The position numbers and the translations under genes were made by a program. Below, piece after piece: positions 36,431 through 48,057 of a DNA stretch of 64,000 nt. The first letter of the stretch is position 1, and every line of letters starts with the position of its first letter. The stretch covers positions 1,233,501 through 1,297,500 of the forward strand of contig CM028927.1 of NCBI GenBank assembly GCA_016801845.1. Direction: 5' to 3'. This DNA comes from Polydactylus sextarius. Lineage: Eukaryota; Chordata; Actinopteri; Polynemidae. The notes beneath the pieces were generated by a model that did not search any database, was not told the DNA's origin, and saw only the letters and a list, made by a program, of their open reading frames with translations.

Positions 36431-37345
36431 CACATGTGTCAAACTCAAGGCCCGTGGGCCACATCCTGCTGGTGTTCCAATTGTATCTGACCCAAGAGAT
36501 AATATCTCACAATATGTGTATCAGCAGTGTCCTGCAGGAATACAATACACACAATATGACAACCTGGATCCTTCAAGTTGATGTACTCTATCATGAACGC
36601 ACTCTTTGTTTCTGTGCACTGCTGATTAGTTCTGGATGGGCACTGTATTCAAACTCTTTTCCCTCATCCCTCACTCAGTCTGAGGAGAGGACACTGACTT
36701 GGCAGAAGAGCTGTGGAGCAAATACTTTGTTACAATAAAACTTACTGTGAAGTCATTAACCCCCATTGATTATCCACTACAGACAACAATTACTACTCCA
36801 TATACATCTCATTTTTGGATCAACTCTGCATTCAACTCTTACAACTCTCCCAGACTGATGACTGACTCGTACAATAAGAAAACAGTGTGAATGTATAGGG
36901 TATCTCGATGCAGGTTCTGGAGAGCACACCAAAATCAGAAAAAACAATCATCATAATGGTTAAATCCTTTAAAAATATGAAGTGCTTGTGAAACTAGTGA
37001 AACGTGTCATTTGACAATACAGGTTATACAAAATTTGCTTTTTCCTATGTATGGCCTGTTTGAGACAAAGATTTTGCAGTCGCTTTTCAAGCTGCCACTT
37101 TAGAATCCAAAAATTTAACATTTGAATTTCTCAATATAGCATTTGTATTTATGAAAGCAGTGGAGAAATGACTGAAAGAGAGGAAGACAAGAAAAAAAGA
37201 GTTTAAGAAGTTTTAGTTCATATGTCTGTCGGAAATATTGATTATAGTACATCAAAACAACAAAGTCAATTCAAGTCTGTTTGTCAGTAAAGATTAGCCC
37301 CCACTTGGACCGAGTTTTTAATTTTGGCCCCCTCTGACACTGCTG
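36431..37345. mobile_element. hAT-type MITE with 8-bp target duplication
   Basis: The element starts 'cacatgtgtcaaactcaagg' followed by 'cccgtgggcc'. The complement of its right end is 'cagcagtgtcagagggggcc', an imperfect terminal inverted repeat of the fish 'TGTCAAACTC-AGGCCCG-GGGCC' family. It is flanked on both sides by CTCTAGAG (36423-36430 and 37346-37353), a perfect 8-bp duplication as hAT transposases make, containing the TCTAGA palindrome that many hAT elements favour. The 915-bp interior has no transposase; open frames there are short and unrelated. Confidence 0.75.
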
Positions 37346-37353
37346 CTCTAGAG

Positions 37354-38741
37354 GATGTGCTGCAGTGAATGCAGAGATGAATCCACTGCTCCTCCATCTG
37401 TTTGAGAACTCTTTTTATGGTCTGATTCAACACATTTGTTTAATTAATGTGCAACATAAGCACAAAATGAAACAAAAATCACAGCTAGCTCAATTCTAAA
37501 GCTATTTTTGCTACTCTGACATATTCTTCCAACTGACATATATCCAACACATCCTTTGTGTCATAAAAGTCAACTTTTACTGTCTTTTACTCCAACATTT
37601 GACAAGGAGCTTTCCAGCATCTGACCTGGGAGAGCTCCCTACCGAGGCTTTAACCATACTTAATGGACAGTTTCATTTAATGCCCTACCACTGCGATTAT
37701 ATTTCGTTTCAGACATTTTTTACATTAAAAAATAATTGTCATCTAATCAGTTTTATTTGCAGTGCATTTAGAGCATGGCCATGTTGTCACTCTCTGCTCT
37801 ATAGTGGCCTGAACCTGAGCCACATACTCTGCTCTGTGCAGTCTACTGGCCCAGTGGTTAAATTCATCATCCAGTTGTTAGTCCATTCATCCAGTGGGCC
37901 CTGGTTCCAAGTCATAGAGATTTAATACCTACTTTGTTTTCCTGAGTGATTATTTTGGTGAATTTAATGACATAAGTTGTCAATGGTCATTTCTTCCACC
38001 TTTCTGTAAATGTATCCACAGCTGAGGGTGTTAAAAAATATTTGTTAATATAATATAAAAACAGCAATTGGAAGCTAGATAATGCAGTAAATCCTGTTCA
38101 AATAATTTCATTTGACAGCTAACACATTCTGCACATCTCATTTGAGTTTTACTGTGAATTACTGTTTATGGTTCCCTATTAGGAGGTATTTTACTTGGGA
38201 GTAGTCCACATCCATATACAATTTAATGTTTTGTTTTGGTTAATTAAATTAGTCAGTTTCTGAATATATGTGTTTCGGAATAAAGTGTAGTTTATTGTAT
38301 CTGCCACCTTAATTCATTCTAATTTTTGCCCTATTTTTAGCTAGTATTATTTTTTTCCTTTAAGAGCAGTTTTTTTCAGAGCAGTGCTACACAAACAAAG
38401 TGCATATTTGTCAGCCATTTATCAATTGTGTTCCCCAGTGAAACCTGCAGGTTTAGTTACAAGACCTGTGCAAGACACGTGCATTTGTGTTTAAATGTAG
38501 AGAGTCTGGGATCACAGAGAGCAGTGAACTGTGTTCTTTCAGCAGTTATCAGCAGTAGCTGCTCTCTCAGGCTTCCCCCAAAAACACATTGACACACAGA
38601 CCTGGGAAATGAGCTATGACCGAGGGATGAACCTGGTTGCAGGTGCTCAACCGTAGCACCAGTGGTCAATGAGCTAGAGTATGGTAGCAGGCAAATAAAT
38701 ACAATTAGTGTGAATGTGGTGCGACAATTAGCAGTGCTTAC
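37354..38741. other. AT-rich spacer
   Basis: A plus frame of 108 codons at 37599-37925 is hydrophobic and shows no domain. No repeat or exon is recognised. Confidence 0.45.
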
Positions 38742-39061
38742 CTCAGTTCAACTCAGTTCCCTCAACAGTTTCTGAAAAACAAAATGTTTCTGTTTCATTC
38801 ATCCATCTGCCTCACTGGCTGTTTTTACACTCCATGTTAGTGAGCACTACATTTATCTTCAAAGATATTGTCATCTTCATGACTTTCCATAGAAGGTAGC
38901 CAAGGTCACGTTGTGTGGCTGACAGGAGGCCGATGAATAGGAATAAACAGGGACGGGTTGGGTTACCTTTGTGTCTCCTGTGGCTGTTCGCAGTGTTGCC
39001 GTTGCTGTGTCCATCTTTGTCTCAGCTGCTCCAGTTCCTTTGATTTTGAAGGGCATGTCTG
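38742..39061 (-). other. Possible spliced transcript segment (two exon-like pieces)
   Basis: On the minus strand a segment 39061-38967 ends in a good donor (AAAG|GTAACC). About 195 bases on, 'attttgtttttcag|AAACTG' is a strong acceptor at 38771. Thirty bases later there is a strong donor (TGAG|GTAAGC at 38741). Intron size and order are normal for fish. Joined in frame, the peptide would carry TKMDTATATLRTATGDTKKL and then stop in the 30-base piece. The 30-base piece has stops in all three frames, so it would be a non-coding, terminal or 'poison' exon. The acceptor of the first piece (CTAG|CAGAC) is weaker. Confidence 0.25.
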
Positions 39062-39084
39062 CTAGCTACTCAGAGATTAGAGGA

Positions 39085-39086
<2 letters not shown>

Positions 39087-39123
<37 letters not shown>
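39087..39123. repeat. (TG)n microsatellite
   Basis: An uninterrupted TG run; further TG-rich sequence occurs at 39205-39250. Confidence 0.95.
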
Positions 39124-39124
<1 letters not shown>

Positions 39125-39249
39125 CATGTCTTGATGTCTTTGTCCACGAGGGGGAGGTGGCAGACGGTAACAGAGTCACGAAGACCTCAACTCTGGAAGT
39201 TTATGTTTGTGTGGGAGGTGTGTGTGTCTGTGTGTGTGCAAGGTGTGTG

Positions 39250-41210
39250 AAGTGGAGACAGGGAGAGAATAGAGGCATTCATCTGTATAATGGAGTAAGA
39301 ACTCATCCAGCTTCAGGAGACTTCATCTGTTCGTTGCAGCACCAAGTCACACGCATGCTTTCTTGTGGCCCACAGGTCTGACCAGACCAGCTGTAATTTG
39401 TCATTTGGCTGTGAACTGGGCCATCAGCACTGGGTTACTTTTAGCTTCCAGCTCGATGGTAATCCCTCCCTTTGAAGGCTAGCCAATCCAATCCCATGGC
39501 TCACACTGCCAGAAAGGACTACACCATTGTGACCTTTATGGCGCACCAGCTAATCTTTCCTAGACAAGAGAAAGAGAGTGGAAAACTGGCAACGAGTTCA
39601 ACAAGCTTACTTGTCCTCGATAACTCCCTTCCCGCCTCAATATCATCTGTTCTATTTTTTTCTGCAGAAACACCCAAAGCCTCCCCCCCATCATGTTCTG
39701 TCTAGTCACTTGGTTTTAGAAATACGAAAAAAGTCATACAGCCCTCTTAGTCGCTTGACATTTAGCAAATCCTCATGTTTCTGCCTCTGGCTTTGTGTTC
39801 TGAGTGTGTCGAGGTGGTGGCTGCTCTGTTCTTGAGCATTTACAAATGCAGTGTTCACACCTAGTTTATTTGATTGACTTACCTCAATGGCAAACAGAAA
39901 CTGTTTCCCTCTTTCTCGCTATAAATTAATCAAGGATTGTGAAAATAGTCCGAGGTTGTTTTGTACATAGTGATGACTGAAAGAATAATGACCACAAGCA
40001 TATGGACACCATGATGACTAATGCCACTAACCAATGACAGACAAAATGGTTTCCTAACATTGCAAGTCAGCCGATTCATGTCAGTGACTGTGTCCAGATT
40101 GTTGCCATCTGGCCAAGTTTAAATGGAAAAGAAGATGTAGCAGTTCTTCTTCATTTTCATCTTCTTCAAAGAGTCCTCACTGCCACTCTTCTCATTCCTC
40201 CTTCCCTGACCAGAATTTATCCCACCACTTTCCATACCATTGTTATATCAATAAACTTATCTGCACTGTGAAGTATTACCAGTTTTAGTCATTCTATATT
40301 CTTACTCTTCATCTTTGGTTACAAATGATAATCTGAATCTAAATCTAAGGGTAGAAGTGAGAAGAAATTGAAGCAACATTTCCATTAAATCAAATGATGA
40401 AACATTTCTCCTTTACTGCAAATGCATCTGCTGGTCAGAACTGCTTTTGAGGATGTCCTGATGATAAGTTCAGACCAAATACAAAGAGAATATTCTCTGC
40501 TGTTGATCTTTTTCTTTTCCAATCTGCAAAAATTTGCTCTTGACAGCAATTGGGAGTAGTACCTACTGACAGCTGGCTTTGTCCCTAATTTGTAGCCGCA
40601 CTGTATATCTGCTGTAGGTTCTTTCAGGGGTGTTCTGGTGACTCAGTGATTAGGCAGCAATCCATGGAAACTATTAAATGTAATTTTCTGGGTCAGCTCT
40701 GATGGAAATTATTTTCATTGCAACCAAATATCAGTCAAATATAAAGTGAGAATCAGGAATTAGGTTCTATGAAGCTAAATTTGTGGCTGATGCGTCAATA
40801 CAGAGCACAGTAGCGTTTCATTTTGTTTTATTTTGGCCACTGCCATCACATCATCTCTTGTTCCTGCCAGACCAGGCCGAAAAAAGGTGCAGGCTCAACA
40901 TGAGCCCGCAGCAGCAGGCTACCTCCAATCTCCTGCCATTTGCCAGCATGGTACCAATCAACACTTTATTCCCACCCTGCCGAGAAGCAACCGACTCTGA
41001 AGGAGACAGAAGGGGACCTGGTGTGATGGAGATATGGAAAACGCAAAAGAGAGGAAAAGAGACGAGGAGAAAGGGACAGAGACAGAAATAGAGGCAGAGA
41101 ATGAGAGAAAGCAGGCAGCTTCTTGTTGAGCATCCTAAATTTACCCCAGTGCCAAGACTCCCCGTCATCTTCAACTCTTGCTCTTGCTTGTCAAAAGCCC
41201 AGATGCACAA

Positions 41211-41212
<2 letters not shown>
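39250..41212. other. Spacer, nothing recognised
   Basis: Moderately GC-rich at 39300-39700 and 40850-41000, otherwise AT-rich. Frames up to about 100 codons have no recognisable domain. Confidence 0.4.

Positions 41213-41252
<40 letters not shown>
41213..41252. repeat. (CA)n microsatellite
   Basis: A CA run with degenerate continuation (GCACGCATATACACACAC) to about 41292. Confidence 0.95.
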
Positions 41253-41258
<6 letters not shown>

Positions 41259-41292
41259 GCATATACACACACATGCACATACACACACACAG

Positions 41293-42288
41293 AATCAAAT
41301 TCAAACTATCTTACATATGCAAATAAACACAGACATACACACACTAGGGCACAGTAAAATCTCTGATATCACTGGAGTTTCCTAAACAGCCACCATGATT
41401 ACATTAAAATTAAATAGAAGAACAAATATTTGAGGACAACTCCAGTCCAAAAAAAACTCTTAGTAAGTTGTAAAAATGATACCTTTGAATATTAAAAAAA
41501 ATCACATTACACCCCTGTGGATATTTATCTTTTTTTTTTTTTTTTTTGGTCCAATAATGGTTTCTGTACTTTAATATATTTCTCCAATTTATCATTCTGT
41601 GTCCTTGCAGCCTAACCTCTCTCCTCACAAGAGAACTATTGATCCAAGTCATTGCAGTGATAAATGTAACCTTCTATCCAATGGCCAAATTTCACAAATG
41701 AAGTATAAAAGCCAAGTATCTTGCTTTTACATGCAATTCAGGTTCAGAAATGAAAAATCATCTCCATGTATTTAATAACAATTGAATACACAAATTAGAA
41801 GAATAAGAATTACATTAGATCACATTTCATAATATACCATAATCACTCTAATTCAGAGTATATAAAAGACAAGAAGTAGCTAGTAAATCTGGTAGCCTGG
41901 TTGTGGCTGGAGTTTGGCTTTACCTATAGAACTATAGGAAGGTCATGTCCCAAGCTTCCATGAGTCCAGGCTGTATCCTCTAACTAAGCCAAACATAATC
42001 TGGTTATGGGGCATATGTCTGAGGTTATGTATTTGTTTTATTATATCAATGTTATTTTGTACTGTGACAAGCAAATACTACATTCATTGCCACATGCTCA
42101 CTTTTTGATTTGATTTGATATGTCATATGTTTGTGTGTGTTATACACACACACACACACACACACAAACACATATGTAAATAATTCATGCAGATCCCGGA
42201 GACAGAACTGTTTTCTGTTTTTCTGTGTCATCATTCAAGGTATTTTTTTAAAATGTACCTGTACACCAATCATCTGCTACCTTAAAAT
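41293..42288. other. AT-rich spacer
   Basis: A T homopolymer at about 41530-41547 and a CA run at 42144-42165. A pyrimidine tract ending 'tctgtgtccttgcag' at 41608 is followed by 55 open codons on the plus strand, but the peptide is not recognised and no donor stands out. Confidence 0.4.
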
Positions 42289-42312
42289 GGTTTTAATGTT
42301 GTGGCTGATAGA
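42289..42312 (+). mobile_element. Solo terminal repeat of a Tc1-like family
   Basis: 'ggttttaatgttgtggctga' matches the right terminal repeat (GGTTTTAATGTTATGGCTGATC) of the Tc1-like family whose left end is seen at 43892. No internal sequence is attached. Confidence 0.5.
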
Positions 42313-43891
42313 TTTTAAGTGTCTCCTTTGTTTCTTCTACCAATAAATGTTGATTGATAGAAGAATCCACTCAACAACAACAATTAGGCATAGGTGCTCT
42401 ACAATGGCACCTGAAAAAGAAAAAAAAAAAATATTTCAGGTCAAAATGGAAGAAGTTAAACGAAGAAGTAGATATATTTGGGGAAAACTGAGAGCAACTG
42501 ACAATGAACCTGGCACATATAGAGCAAGACCAATAATAAAGGCAAAGTAAAAGGGTGAGGAAGAGATAGGAAGCGGCAAGACAACTTAATAAAGACGGCA
42601 CATATATTCAGTCTCTCTCTCACACTGTACTTTTTAGCTGCATGCGTGCAGCAGCAGCGGTTGCGGCGACAGTGGCAGCAGTGGTGGAGGGGCCAGAGTG
42701 GGAGGACCAGGACGGAGCATTTGGTCATTTCACAGAGTGGTGCAACCCACCACAACAATGTTGAAGCAATCAGACCTAATTGCACACTAATGGCTCCCTC
42801 TTCACTTTCCCTCTCTAATTGGCTTGAGTGCCATCTGCACACATAAACATGAACACAAACACACATATTCAAAGGCATCCTGCATATACGAACAGCTCCC
42901 ATTCTGACAACACAAGCATCCACATTCAAAATAAAGTACTACTCTAGAAACTGAGAGAAAGCAATGGTTTATTTTAATCAAGTAGAAGATTAGAGATTTT
43001 CTAACAAAGTGTTTGATTATTCATGGCAGGCGTTTACTGTTTGTTGCTGTCTGCTGTGAAACCTTTTGCACTGATTTTTTTTCTTTCAGAGCAGAGCAGT
43101 TAAAATAACTGTACAATCATTTACTACAATAAATGGATCCGGCTTAAAAGCAGTGTTTTTGTGTGACTCAGACACAAATGTTGCCGAGCCTGTTATTGCA
43201 GCAGCTGATGGTTCTGTCTATCACAGGCGCCCCATTTTGCCTCACCTCTCTCCCACCTGGCATGTGAAACTGGGAAGGCGCTGCATTCTCAGGAAGGAGC
43301 TTGTCAGTGCTGTCATGATCTCTGCGAATCTTCTCCTGTGCGTAAGGTTTCACCCCTGCAGTTCTTTGTTATCACTTAGCAGGAAATCTTTTCAGGCTGT
43401 GCCGTGTTGGAAACCATCACCGTAGGCAAAAGGTGAGCTGGGTACAGCAATGTGGGGAGGGGGGAATGGGGGAAGTGCTTTAAGTGCAGCGGTTGCCATG
43501 GAAACCACCTTTACCCAGGTTCTCCTCATTCACTCACCTTCCAGGATTCGAGCAGCTTGCACGCTTAATTGACAGATTCGGATACACACACATAGACTCA
43601 CACATACGCACAAAGACAGAGCAGGAAAATAATTAAATCCATTGCCCACCTGCTTGTTTGCACTCTGGCAACCAATTCTTCTCTCTTTCCTGTTTACTGA
43701 GACATCGTCCATACTACCATCTGTCCGTTTTTCCTGGTTGTTCTAAACAGGTAGAGTTCCTCTGTTTTTGCATAACTTTTCTTGCACAACAATGAGATGC
43801 TTTGTTTTTGCTCAGCAAAAACAGGATGCACACATACAGTGACACTAAAAGGCCTATTATTACTCTGCTTCCACTTAAACACCAGCAAATA
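42313..43891. other. Spacer, nothing recognised
   Basis: A CAG/GGC-rich patch at 42645-42720 creates Gln/Ala-type frames. A G-rich stretch (about 43452-43472) follows. No gene is supported. Confidence 0.4.
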
Positions 43892-43959
43892 TACACTGAT
43901 CAGCCATAACATTATGACACTGAATGATGAAGTGAATATCGTTGACATGCCTGTGCTAT

Positions 43960-44150
43960 ATCATGAAAAACATTTATTTCAAGGCACAAAACTCAACATT
44001 TTCCACAGTGAGCAGCACTTGGTGACAATGGAGGAAAAACTTCCCTTTAACAGGAAGAAACCTCCAGAACCAGACTCAGAGTGGAGAAAAAACAGAGGAA
44101 AGGGAGGGAAGGATGACTGGGGCGAAAGAAGAGAGGGGGAGTCTGCAGTC
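43960..44150 (+). repeat. Dispersed repeat nested in the Tc1 relic
   Basis: 'catttatttcaaggcacaaa', 'gtgagcagcacttggtgaca' and 'taacaggaagaaacctccag' are the hallmarks of the family also found at 460-572 and 29505-29640. They sit between the Tc1 left end and its coding remnant, where the family consensus has a different sequence. Confidence 0.6.
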
Positions 44151-44792
44151 ATAAGCTAAACTGTGATATCTGACAACTGGTTCAGAACATCTCCAACACT
44201 GCAGCTCTGTGGAATGTTCCCAGTCTGCAATGGCCTGGACCCAAAGTGTCCAAGAAAAGGAACTGGTGAAGGGTCATTGATGACCTGTGTGGTCTGATTC
44301 GACAAAGATCAGAGAAAGATCTGCTGAGAAAGTTACTGCTACTCCTGATAGAAAGGTGTCAGAACATGCAGTCCATCACAGTTTGTTGTGTATGAGGCTG
44401 TGTAGCCTCAGGCTGGTCAGTGAGTCCATGTTGACCTCTGTCCACCACCAACAGCTCCTACAACGGACACATGGATGTCAGAACTGGACCATGGAATCAT
44501 GGAAGAAGTTTCCTGGTCTGATCAAACACTTTTCTTTATATCATGTAGAGGGTTGTGTGTGTGTGTGTGTATGTGTGTGAATGTCTTACCAGGGGAAGAT
44601 ATTTCATCAGGATGCATTACGGGAATAGGATGAACTGGTAGAGGCAGTGTGACGTTTTAGACAATGTTCCGATGGGAAACCTTGTGTCCTGTCATTAATG
44701 TGGATGTTACTTTGACATTTTGACATGTAGAACCTACCTAAACATTGTTGCAGACCAAGTCCAGTCCTTCATGAGACAGTATTTATAGTGGT

Positions 44793-45150
44793 TATGTCTT
44801 TGTATCTTGTTTGATGACCACTGTGATGGCCTTGCTTCAGGGTCTGACTTTCAAAAAGGGAGATCCAGATGTGTGATGTCCAAAAATATTGCAGGATTTA
44901 TTGAAAGTAAATATAAGTATAACGCACAGAAGATAAATAACATGAATGAAAACAAGGAATAATAAATTAAATAATGGATTCAGTTTGAGGTCTTAAATCA
45001 GATCCTTTGTGACGGCCTGGTCAGAGACCTTCACTTCCTGCTCAAGCCATGCCCCATCAGGTAATATCACCTGCATAAAAAGGACAGGACAGAAAAGGTG
45101 GCCTACTGTGCCACTAGTGCTAAATCAAAATAAGAACTTTTGGCTTCTCT
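44793..45150. mobile_element. Unclassified insertion inside the Tc1 relic
   Basis: Comparison with the sister copy shows extra DNA here. Read on the minus strand it has a TTTTTATG-type AT box near its start and a CAATAAATC polyadenylation-like signal near the middle, the layout of a solo LTR. However, I see no TG...CA ends and no clear target duplication. Its class is unknown. Confidence 0.4.
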
Positions 45151-45335
45151 TTCTCCAATGCCATTGTCTTCTTTCAGAAGGGTAATGATCCTGACACACT
45201 GCACTAATGGTTCATGATGGTTTGAGGAACAACAACTAGTTCAAGCTGTTGACTCTAAATTCCTATGTTGTTCCAATGTAGCATTATACAGGTTCCGACC
45301 ATGGAGATCCCAACTTGCAACTGTTGGGCAGCAGT

Positions 45336-46138
45336 TGACCCAGATGAGACACATTTTAAGTTATACACAAAGATTATTCATTGAAATGTGCACATAGATA
45401 GTGTTAGATTAGATTAGAATGCTTTACAAAATGTATATGCATCTTTATCATTTTTTGAGTACGAGCTTTTGGATGGAACATGTTGTTGCATCTAAATCCT
45501 AACAAATTCAAAATCATATTTCCATCCATCTGTCAGGTTGTGTTTTACCAACCTGTTTGACATGAATACATTTTAAGTCTTTACAAATCAAATGGATGAG
45601 TTGTTTTTAAACATTCTGCATCACTGGTTGTATAAAAAAAAGGCTAAGGGAAATCTTCACAGGGAGCAGCGAGCAATGCAGTGTGTTTTAGCACAGACGG
45701 GGCTGACACAGCCTTGTGTTTGATTCAACACACGTGTGTGTGTGTGTGTGTGTGTGTAGTGTGGTGCACTTTAACATGCTGCAGTTTTCTGCACCTTGTC
45801 CCTGAGTGTGACAGGAGCAGATGTTCAACCCAGCATCAGCCGCAGGGCTTAGAACACAGTTCCCATCAAACATAGCTATTTCCCCCTCTGGACAGTGGCT
45901 CTACAGGCCAGTTCACTTCTTTATCCATTGTTCATTCCCTTTGTTCATCATAAATCCTCTGCTGATGGCAGGAGAAATATAGGGAAATGTTATCTCCAAA
46001 ACTGGAGCAAGAAGTTTTACTTACACTTGGGATACATGGGGATTTCAGAAGGCTTCTTTTTTACATGGCACAGATGTAATTGTCTTCTGGCTGAGTGGGC
46101 TGTCACAAAATGTAGGATTTGTGAATTAGAGAGAAATG
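45336..46138. other. Spacer
   Basis: A GT run lies at 45735-45758. No other feature is recognised. Confidence 0.45.
45735..45758. repeat. (GT)n microsatellite
   Basis: A short uninterrupted GT run. Confidence 0.9.
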
Positions 46139-47108
46139 CTAGAAAAATGTAGGGGGCAACGTTATTGTTGTTGCTATGGTGGTTGCTAGGGACACTGATG
46201 TTGCATATAGCTGCGTAGTCTGAATCGTTACATTTGAGTTGTGTACTTACTTGATCTTATGTGTCGTTTCTGTTTAGGTGACATGTTAGACCATAGACAT
46301 TGAATTAGATGAACAGTCAAAAATCCTGGCATCTAAATTTAATCCGCTCACAAAGAACATATTCATATCTAGCCAAACCCAGGATTTTACCAGCCTTTTT
46401 ATGGCATTTCATGACAATATCACAACTACATGCACTACAACAAGTGCTGTGCAATTCAACCATGATATCAACAGTATAATGTAGATGTTTTTCTTTCTTA
46501 AACACATGAAGTGTAAGTGTAAGGAAGTGTTTGGCAAACACTACATAGCAGGGGGAGGCTGTATTCAAAATGTTATAAGACAAATAGATATTAAAGTAAT
46601 AAAAACAGCAGAAATGAAATTATAGTGGAAAAAAGATAATTTTAAATTGATTAAAAACATAGTAAATGTAGTTTGTCCCTTGTGTGTTGCTGTACCTTCT
46701 AGAATAGATTAATGTTCAACCTGGTTTATCGCACTGTGAATGTCATTTAAGAATGGATGATTTCATACAGTGAATGTTGTTTGTCTACTTTGTACTTATA
46801 CATAATACAGAATGTTCACCCAAATCATGGACTTAACACACTTTTGCAAACTCATCATCCACATTGCCATGAAATGAGCAGGTCTGGCTCAGTGTGAATA
46901 TGTTTTTTTGAATGCATTAAAGTTAGATGCTGGGAATTTGATAGGCCGTTTAATTCTATGTCTATGGTCTAAACTGTTACCTAACCAGAAACAAGATCAA
47001 ATAATTACACAACACAAATGTAACAATATGTGCCAGTATATGCGAAATCAGCGTCCTTAGCAACCACCATAGTAAGGACAATAACGTCAACCTTCTACAT
47101 TTTTCCAG
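46139..47108. mobile_element. Non-autonomous element with about 160-bp inverted ends
   Basis: 46139-46307 and 46951-47108 are inverted complements with a few indels. Matching landmarks are 'aaaaatgtag', 'acgttattgt', 'ctatggtggttgcta', 'gttacattt', 'ttagaccatagacat' and 'gaatta'. The tips read CTAGAAAAATGTAG and CTGGAAAAATGTAG. The right flank is TA and the left flank TG, consistent with a decayed TA target duplication of the Tc1/mariner type. The interior (about 640 bp) holds one minus-strand frame, 46583 to 46317, of 88 codons (with SCDIVMKCHKKAGKILGLAR) that I cannot identify. No transposase is recognised. Confidence 0.75.
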
Positions 47109-48057
47109 TAAGACCTGAATCTTCATTCCTGTCAAAATCTCTTATACAGTCAGTCAACAAATATTGTTAAAATAAAGTATATATTTCTCGCTAGAAATGG
47201 AGGAGAAAAACGTGACATTGACACATGTGACATTGTAGTGATATTTGTACATTTTGGGATGAGACTGAATTGGATCATCCAGCCGGGTTTTGAACTTCCA
47301 ATCCAGCGGGTGAAGGAAGGCAGCATTACCCTCAGTGCCATGTGGGTTCAGACCTTTTGGCAGAGTGTTCTGACGGAGAGCAAACACATGTAACCAGTGG
47401 GAGTCGGCCCATTTGTCTTTGTCTGGGTGAGTGCGCGCGTACACACACACACACTCATGTACACAATTCCGTGGAAAAGTGAGACATGAGGCCATGCTGG
47501 CAGTGACAAATGAACTGCACAGCAAGGGAAAACCAGTTAGAAGATGAAGTGACCAATAGATCAGACAGCTGAGACTCTCCCTTTTTCCATCTGTGTTCTA
47601 CTTTTTCTCTCCACCTTTTTTTTTGCTGATATGAGCTAGGTTAATACTCAGGCTAAACCATAATGGTTCTGTTTTTTATGTAGAGATCTACATAGATTCA
47701 TGAGGATCATCGATCATCCTGCTCATTTGAGTTATTTCAAATTTGAATTAGTTCTTTAAGGGATGACACCCCTCAATTAAATGCTTTTTATGTAATGAGA
47801 GGAACTTTTTCATTTTATTCTGTATTTTACAGGAAGTCAATGAAGAAAGGCCAATATAGGAGAAAAATGATGTCTGATCCTACTTCCTGTCAGTACTTAT
47901 GCTGCAACAGTTTGAATTAACTGAAGGTTTTTGATTTACTGGAACACCCTGATGAATACATTAGTTCAGTCTAGAGGTAACAAAGGCATGAATTAACATT
48001 TCTGAATCCTTTTGAAACAAGATATTTCTAATTTTCTAAATATTGTTCTGTGGGAAG
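47109..48057. other. Spacer, nothing recognised
   Basis: Minus-strand frames near 47154-47525 have no recognisable domain. Confidence 0.45.

Larger units (their letters stand above)
43892..45335 (+). mobile_element. Tc1-like transposon, decayed, with two nested insertions
   Basis: The left end 'cactgatcagccataacatt' is the terminal repeat of a common fish Tc1-like element. Inside, transposase remnants follow in order on the plus strand: about 44160-44330 (N-terminal region), 44440-44550 with HGCQNWTMESWKKFPGLIKH (family QNWTMEQWKKVAWSDES, around the first catalytic Asp), 44585-44770, and 45160-45335. The normal DNA between 'cagtatt' (44792) and 'ctccaatgcc' (about 45151) is interrupted by roughly 360 bp absent from the sister copy at 61755-62735. 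A second foreign piece lies at 43960-44150. Stops and frameshifts abound and the right terminal repeat is missing, so the copy is dead. Confidence 0.8.

Noticed and set aside
41609..41773. 55 open codons after 'tctgtgtccttgcag'
   Set aside because: Acceptor is plausible, but the frame is not protein-like enough, no donor is seen and open length is not exceptional.
43153..43438. Plus-strand segment ending in donor-like AAAAG|GTGAGC at 43432
   Set aside because: The main frame stops just before the donor and the alternative frame is only about 30 codons with a weak acceptor.
43452..43472. G-rich tract as a G-quadruplex
   Set aside because: Only three separable G-tracts of three or more Gs with loops, so it does not meet the usual four-tract pattern.
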